Shown: piece by piece, positions 4,557-7,958 of the stretch
How the letters are laid out: every line of letters begins with the position of its first letter
How positions within the stretch are numbered: the first letter of the stretch is position 1
From: Ornithoclostridium faecigallinarum
GTDB taxonomy: Bacteria; Bacillota; Clostridia; Christensenellales; UBA3700
DNA: 7,958 nt
Reading direction: 5' to 3'
Assembly: GCA_018713665.1 (NCBI GenBank)
Contig: DVOI01000069.1
Span: forward strand, 1 to 7,958
The notes under the pieces: generated by a model
Database searches by the model: none
Told to the model about the DNA's origin: nothing
What the model saw: the letters and a program-made list of their open reading frames with translations, nothing else
Made by a program: the position numbers and the translations under genes

Positions 4557-5300
4557 ATGCTGAAAATCGAAAATTTGAGAAAGAAATACCGCGGCGGCGA
4601 AAAGTATGCCGTCGACGGCATCTCGCTCGAGGTGAGGGAGGGGGAAGTGTTCGGCTTCCTCGGGCCCAACGGCGCGGGCAAGTCGACGACGATCAAGTGC
4701 GCCGCAGGCATTCTGCCCTTTGACGAGGGGCGGATAAGCATTTGCGGCAAAGACCTCAAGACGGACACGATTGCCGCCAAGATGCAGATGGGCTATGTGT
4801 CGGACAATCACGCCGTCTACGACAAGCTGACCGCGAGGGAATATCTCAACTTCATCTCCGACATCTACGGCGTCGGCGACTCCGACCGCAAAAGGCGTGC
4901 CGACGAGTATATGCAGATGTTCGGCTTGACGGACGCGTTCGACAGCCCCATCAAGACCTTCTCGCACGGCATGAAGCAAAAGATCTGCGTGATCGGCGCG
5001 TTGATCCATGCGCCCAAATTGTGGATCTTGGACGAACCGATGACGGGACTTGACCCCAAGTCCGCGTTTGAGCTCAAAGAGTTGATGCGCCGCCATTGCG
5101 AAGAGGGCAACAGCGTCTTCTTTTCGTCGCACGTCCTCGAGGTCGTCGAGAAGGTGTGCGACCATGTCGCGATCATCGACGGCGGCAAGATCATCGCCGA
5201 CTTCGGCATAGGGGAGCTGGACGACATCCGCAACGGCAGTTCGCTCGAGGACGTCTTCCTGTCGCTGACCGAGGACGCGCCGCAAGGGGACGGGGTATGA
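4557..5300 (+). CDS. ABC transporter ATP-binding subunit (ABC-2 exporter type, 247 aa)
   Basis: This is the cytoplasmic ATPase that powers the permease encoded next to it, most likely an exporter; the substrate is unknown. The nucleotide-binding domain is complete: Walker A GPNGAGKST (36-44), signature FSHGMKQK (135-142) in place of LSGGQ, as is common in the CcmA/BcrA-like ABC-2 group, Walker B LWILDEP (155-161, D159/E160), D-loop GLDP (164-167) and switch His191 in SSHVLE. In the Q-loop region GYVSDNHAVYDKLT (79-92) the usual Gln/Glu is Asp83, an uncommon choice. Length is typical for the family. The start has a good GGAG (4548-4551) five bases upstream. The stop overlaps the permease start as ATGA, so the two are translationally coupled. 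No terminator is seen between rarA and this gene, so read-through from rarA is possible. Confidence 0.95.
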   Translation: MLKIENLRKKYRGGEKYAVDGISLEVREGEVFGFLGPNGAGKSTTIKCAAGILPFDEGRISICGKDLKTDTIAAKMQMGYVSDNHAVYDKLTAREYLNFISDIYGVGDSDRKRRADEYMQMFGLTDAFDSPIKTFSHGMKQKICVIGALIHAPKLWILDEPMTGLDPKSAFELKELMRRHCEEGNSVFFSSHVLEVVEKVCDHVAIIDGGKIIADFGIGELDDIRNGSSLEDVFLSLTEDAPQGDGV

Positions 5301-6982
5301 AGAGATTTTCCGCACTCGTCAAGCTCAACCTCAAGTACTATGTGCTGCCGAGCTTTGAAGGCAAGAAGTCCAAGGCGCGCTTTGTCGGCGTGATCGCGCT
5401 GATGTGCGTCGCCTTCATCGCGCCGCTGGTGCTCATCTGCATGACGCTGTGGTTCGCCGCGCAGACGATGCTGGCGATGGGTATGGGCGCGGAGATGTTG
5501 GCGGCGGTGTTCACCATGGCGCAGATCATGGTCTTGATGCTGTCCGCGTTCACCTACATCAACTCGATGTTCTTCGCAAAGGACAACGAACTCGTGCTCA
5601 ACATGCCGCTGAGGGGAGTGGAGATCTTTTCGGCAAAGCTGATCGCGACCTATCTCAACGAGCTGGTGATAAGCGCACTGGTCACGATCCCGATCGCCGT
5701 CATCACCGCGGCGGCGGGCATTCAAGCGGGCTACGGCAGCATGTTCGGCGCGGGGTATTGGATCCTCATCCCGTTCGCGATCGCGCTGCTGCCGGTGATG
5801 CCGCTGCTGCTGCTGTCGGTCGTCTCGTTCCCGATTGCGCTGCTCGTGCAAAAGGCGTCCAAATATCCGGTGCTGTCCGCCGTGTTGCAGGCGGTGTTGC
5901 TGATGGCGTTCATCGCGCTGTGCTATCTGCTGGGCTACGGCGGCGGCTACGCCATGTCGAGCGACGAGACGCAGGTCGACACCGGCATGTTTCAAAGCCT
6001 CGGAGGCATATCCTTCTATACGCGATTCCTCGCGAAGGCGATGCTGGGCAGCTCCGCCGCAGGCAACTTCTTTGCGTTCCTCGGCATCACCGTCGCGATG
6101 GCGGCGGTCGCGATCGGGCTGTCGGTGCTGCTCTACCGCCGCGCGATTGCAATGAGCGTCGAGGGCGGAGCGAACACAAAGCGCAAGGTCAAGACGGACG
6201 AACATGTGAACAAGGGCACGTTCCGCGCGCTGGTCACCGCGCATGCCAAGACGCTGCTGCGCACCCCCGACGTCCTCGTCAACCTCATCCTGACGATGGC
6301 GATGCCTGCTCTGATGGCGGTCATCATGGGCTTTGTGATGCCGTCGGGCGCGGAGATCGCCGCCGAAGATCCCGACGCTGCGACGCCGTATTTCGGCTAT
6401 TTCGCGGTCGGAATGGTCGGCTGGATCACGATGTTCACCTCGCCGCTGTCCAACATCGGCGCGAGCTTTGCGTTCTCGCTGGACAAGGACAACATCGCGG
6501 TGCTCAAGAGTCTGCCCGTCACCGGGAAGGAAGTGTTCAAGAGTAAATTGATCGTCAGCGACGCGGTGTCGCTGCTCTCCGCTATCGCGGTGACGACCGC
6601 GCTCATCGCCACCGCCGATATACCCGTCTGGGGCTGCTTCATCTTCATGATCTCGCTCACCGTCTATCTGATCTCGTGCAACGCATTCACGATGTCGCGC
6701 GACGTCGCCAATCCGCACTTCAATTGGATGAACGTCAAGGAACTGACCAAGGCGAGCAACTCTGCGACGCAATTCATCATGATGGGCGTCGGGCTAGCGT
6801 TCGGACTGGTCGCCGCGATGCCTATGTTCGCGGTCGCGTTCGCCGGCGCGGCTTTGCCCGGATGGGCGGTGCATCTGATCGCGTGGGGAGTTATGGCGCT
6901 GTCATGCCTCTCGGCTTACCCCATTTTGAGGTTGACCGCGATGCGCGGTATCGAGGAAAAATATGCCCGGATCGAGGGCTGA
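5297..6982 (+). CDS. ABC-2-type exporter permease with two homologous halves (561 aa)
   Basis: This membrane subunit pairs with the upstream ATPase. About 11-12 hydrophobic segments are seen (roughly 30-55, 66-90, 120-142, 152-183, 190-215, 253-280, 326-350, 366-388, 420-445, 447-466, 491-520, 522-546). It resembles the large single-chain permeases of Clostridia often annotated as putative ABC exporter. A cytoplasmic coupling motif occurs twice: KDNELVLNMPLRGVEIFSAKL (95-115) and KDNIAVLKSLPVTGKEVF (397-414, then KSKL), each followed by a membrane segment, which indicates an internal duplication. The linker between halves (about 283-310) is basic and polar. DVANPHFNWMNVKELTK (469-485) matches a conserved cytoplasmic segment of the family. 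The start at 5297 overlaps the ATPase stop by 4 bases and has AAGGGGA (5284-5290) six bases upstream; the reading frame is open for 67 more codons upstream, but that overlaps the ATPase and is rejected. Substrate is unknown. Confidence 0.92.
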   Translation: MKRFSALVKLNLKYYVLPSFEGKKSKARFVGVIALMCVAFIAPLVLICMTLWFAAQTMLAMGMGAEMLAAVFTMAQIMVLMLSAFTYINSMFFAKDNELVLNMPLRGVEIFSAKLIATYLNELVISALVTIPIAVITAAAGIQAGYGSMFGAGYWILIPFAIALLPVMPLLLLSVVSFPIALLVQKASKYPVLSAVLQAVLLMAFIALCYLLGYGGGYAMSSDETQVDTGMFQSLGGISFYTRFLAKAMLGSSAAGNFFAFLGITVAMAAVAIGLSVLLYRRAIAMSVEGGANTKRKVKTDEHVNKGTFRALVTAHAKTLLRTPDVLVNLILTMAMPALMAVIMGFVMPSGAEIAAEDPDAATPYFGYFAVGMVGWITMFTSPLSNIGASFAFSLDKDNIAVLKSLPVTGKEVFKSKLIVSDAVSLLSAIAVTTALIATADIPVWGCFIFMISLTVYLISCNAFTMSRDVANPHFNWMNVKELTKASNSATQFIMMGVGLAFGLVAAMPMFAVAFAGAALPGWAVHLIAWGVMALSCLSAYPILRLTAMRGIEEKYARIEG

Positions 6983-7009
6983 CAACACGGCATACAAGGA
7001 GAGAAAAAC

Positions 7010-7958
7010 ATGCTTGAGATCAAGGACGGAAAACTGTTCAAAGACGGCAAAGAGCACCACATCCGCTCGGGCGCGGTGCACTACTTCCGCACTCTGCCCG
7101 AGTACTGGCTCGACAGATTGCAAAAGCTCAAGGCGGCGGGACTGAACACCGTCGAGACTTATACCTGCTGGAATCTGCACGAGCCGCAAAAGGGCAAGTT
7201 CGACTTTGAGGGACGGCTGGACATCTGCCGCTTCGTCGAGACGGCGGCGAGCCTCGGACTGGACGTCATTTTGCGCCCCGGTCCGTACATCTGCGCGGAG
7301 TGGGACCTCGGCGGTCTGCCCGCGTGGCTGCTCAAGGACGGCACGATCCGCCTGCGCTGCAACGACCCCGTCTTTGTCGCCCACGAGCGCGACTACCTCA
7401 AAGAACTCTTCGCGAGAGTGGGCAGGTACCTCGCCTGCAACGGCGGCAACATCGTCGCCGTACAGATCGAGAACGAGTACGGCAGTTTCGCCAACGACAA
7501 GGACTATCTGCGCGCGGTCGAGAACATCTTCGACGAGTGCGGCGTCAATGTGCTGCGCTTCACCTCGGACGGTCCTTCGGGCTGGATGCTGTCGGGCGGC
7601 ACGCTGCCCGGAGTGTGGAAGACGCTCAATTTCGGTTCGGGCGGCAGCCACGCGTTCGGCTCGCTCGAGCGCTTCCGCGAAAAGGCGCCCAAGATGTGTA
7701 TGGAGTTTTGGTGCGGCTGGTTCGACCATTGGGGCTTCGTCCACCACAGACAGAACATCAAGCTGGTCGGCGAGATCTCGCATATGCTCGCAAACGACAT
7801 CAACTTCAACATCTATATGTTCCACGGCGGCACCAACTTCGGCTTCACCGCCGGCGCGAATCACTTCAAAAAATATCAGCCGACCGTAACGAGTTACGAC
7901 TACGGCGCGCTACTGACCGAGTGGGGCGACTATACGCCCAACTACCACGCGGTGCGCA
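7010..7958 (+). CDS. GH35 beta-galactosidase, N-terminal 316 residues (cut by window end)
   Basis: This is a glycoside hydrolase family 35 enzyme, which releases terminal beta-galactose by a retaining mechanism. The reading frame is open to the last base, so the C-terminal part (the usual family length is near 600) is missing. The catalytic TIM barrel shows the family start (GAVHYFRTLPEYWLDRLQKL, 21-40), NTVETYTCWNLHEP (46-59), RPGPYICAEWDLGGLPAWL (89-107), the acid/base motif QIENEYG (152-158, Glu156 as proton donor), the nucleophile motif MEFWCGWFDHWG (231-242, Glu232), MFHGGTNFGFT (270-280) and TSYDYGALLTEWGD (294-307). In the family signature GGP before the acid/base, Pro is Asn147. No signal peptide is present, so it should act in the cytoplasm on imported oligosaccharides. 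AAGGAGAG (6996-7003) lies six bases before the ATG, and the gap to the permease is 27 bases, so it is probably in the same transcript. Confidence 0.95.
   Translation, partial: MLEIKDGKLFKDGKEHHIRSGAVHYFRTLPEYWLDRLQKLKAAGLNTVETYTCWNLHEPQKGKFDFEGRLDICRFVETAASLGLDVILRPGPYICAEWDLGGLPAWLLKDGTIRLRCNDPVFVAHERDYLKELFARVGRYLACNGGNIVAVQIENEYGSFANDKDYLRAVENIFDECGVNVLRFTSDGPSGWMLSGGTLPGVWKTLNFGSGGSHAFGSLERFREKAPKMCMEFWCGWFDHWGFVHHRQNIKLVGEISHMLANDINFNIYMFHGGTNFGFTAGANHFKKYQPTVTSYDYGALLTEWGDYTPNYHAVR

Noticed and set aside
5096..5296. Upstream extension of the permease frame
   Set aside because: The extension is Arg-rich, overlaps the ATPase gene and has no start signal; ATG 5297 has a Shine-Dalgarno and an ATGA overlap.
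4865..6772. 635-codon antisense ORF opposite the ABC genes
   Set aside because: Its product is an Arg/His/Asp-rich low-complexity sequence with no motif, the signature of the complementary frame of GC-rich coding DNA. The + strand frame has complete ABC motifs.
7206..7889. 227-codon + strand ORF inside the GH35 gene
   Set aside because: It is Ser/Arg/Thr-rich shadow sequence; the overlapping frame from 7010 carries the complete set of GH35 catalytic motifs.

Overview
The window reads as chromosomal DNA from a GC-rich, Gram-positive-type bacterium, most likely an uncultured member of the Bacillota (Clostridia and relatives). The grounds are strong AAGGAGG-type ribosome binding sites, textbook TTGACA/TATAAT promoters, a clostridial-style 430-residue RarA, a lipobox lipoprotein, and codons that mostly end in G or C. 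The lineage is inferred from gene style only. All genes supported here lie on the + strand, and long antisense ORFs are shadows of GC-rich coding sequence.

Layout: (1) Positions 1-258 hold no supported gene. They contain a 71-base stretch without a single G and an inverted repeat in front of the first gene. (2) 259-660 is a small helical hypothetical protein. 769-1017 is a two-helix DUF378-type membrane protein, followed by two small hairpins and a good intrinsic terminator (1077-1111). (3) 1112-1397 is gene-free with two inverted repeats. A near-consensus extended -10 promoter (1398-1426), with a hairpin at the predicted 5' end of the mRNA, then drives a 388-residue lipoprotein (1467-2633). 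(4) 2634-3011 is a 378-base gene-free stretch containing a degenerate GGCGCGTTGAC repeat family, ending in a hairpin terminator. (5) A perfect TTGACA-17-TATAAT promoter (3012-3040) lies 6 bases before the rarA start, so the rarA mRNA is predicted to be leaderless. (6) The rarA 3' end is tandemly duplicated (period about 55 bases) into the following intergenic region. That region ends in two hairpins directly upstream of an ABC exporter pair (4557-6982, ATPase and fused-type permease, ATGA overlap). (7) 27 bases later starts a cytoplasmic GH35 beta-galactosidase cut by the window edge (7010-7958).

Functionally these look like four or five independent units: two small proteins of unknown role, a surface lipoprotein, a replication-fork maintenance ATPase, and an exporter linked to a sugar hydrolase, perhaps in one transcript. 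No CRISPR array, transposase, phage gene, RNA gene of known family or defence system is visible. I do not see a clear new multi-gene system. The most unusual signals are the leaderless rarA promoter geometry, the repeat field upstream of it, the duplicated rarA tail and the G-free tract.
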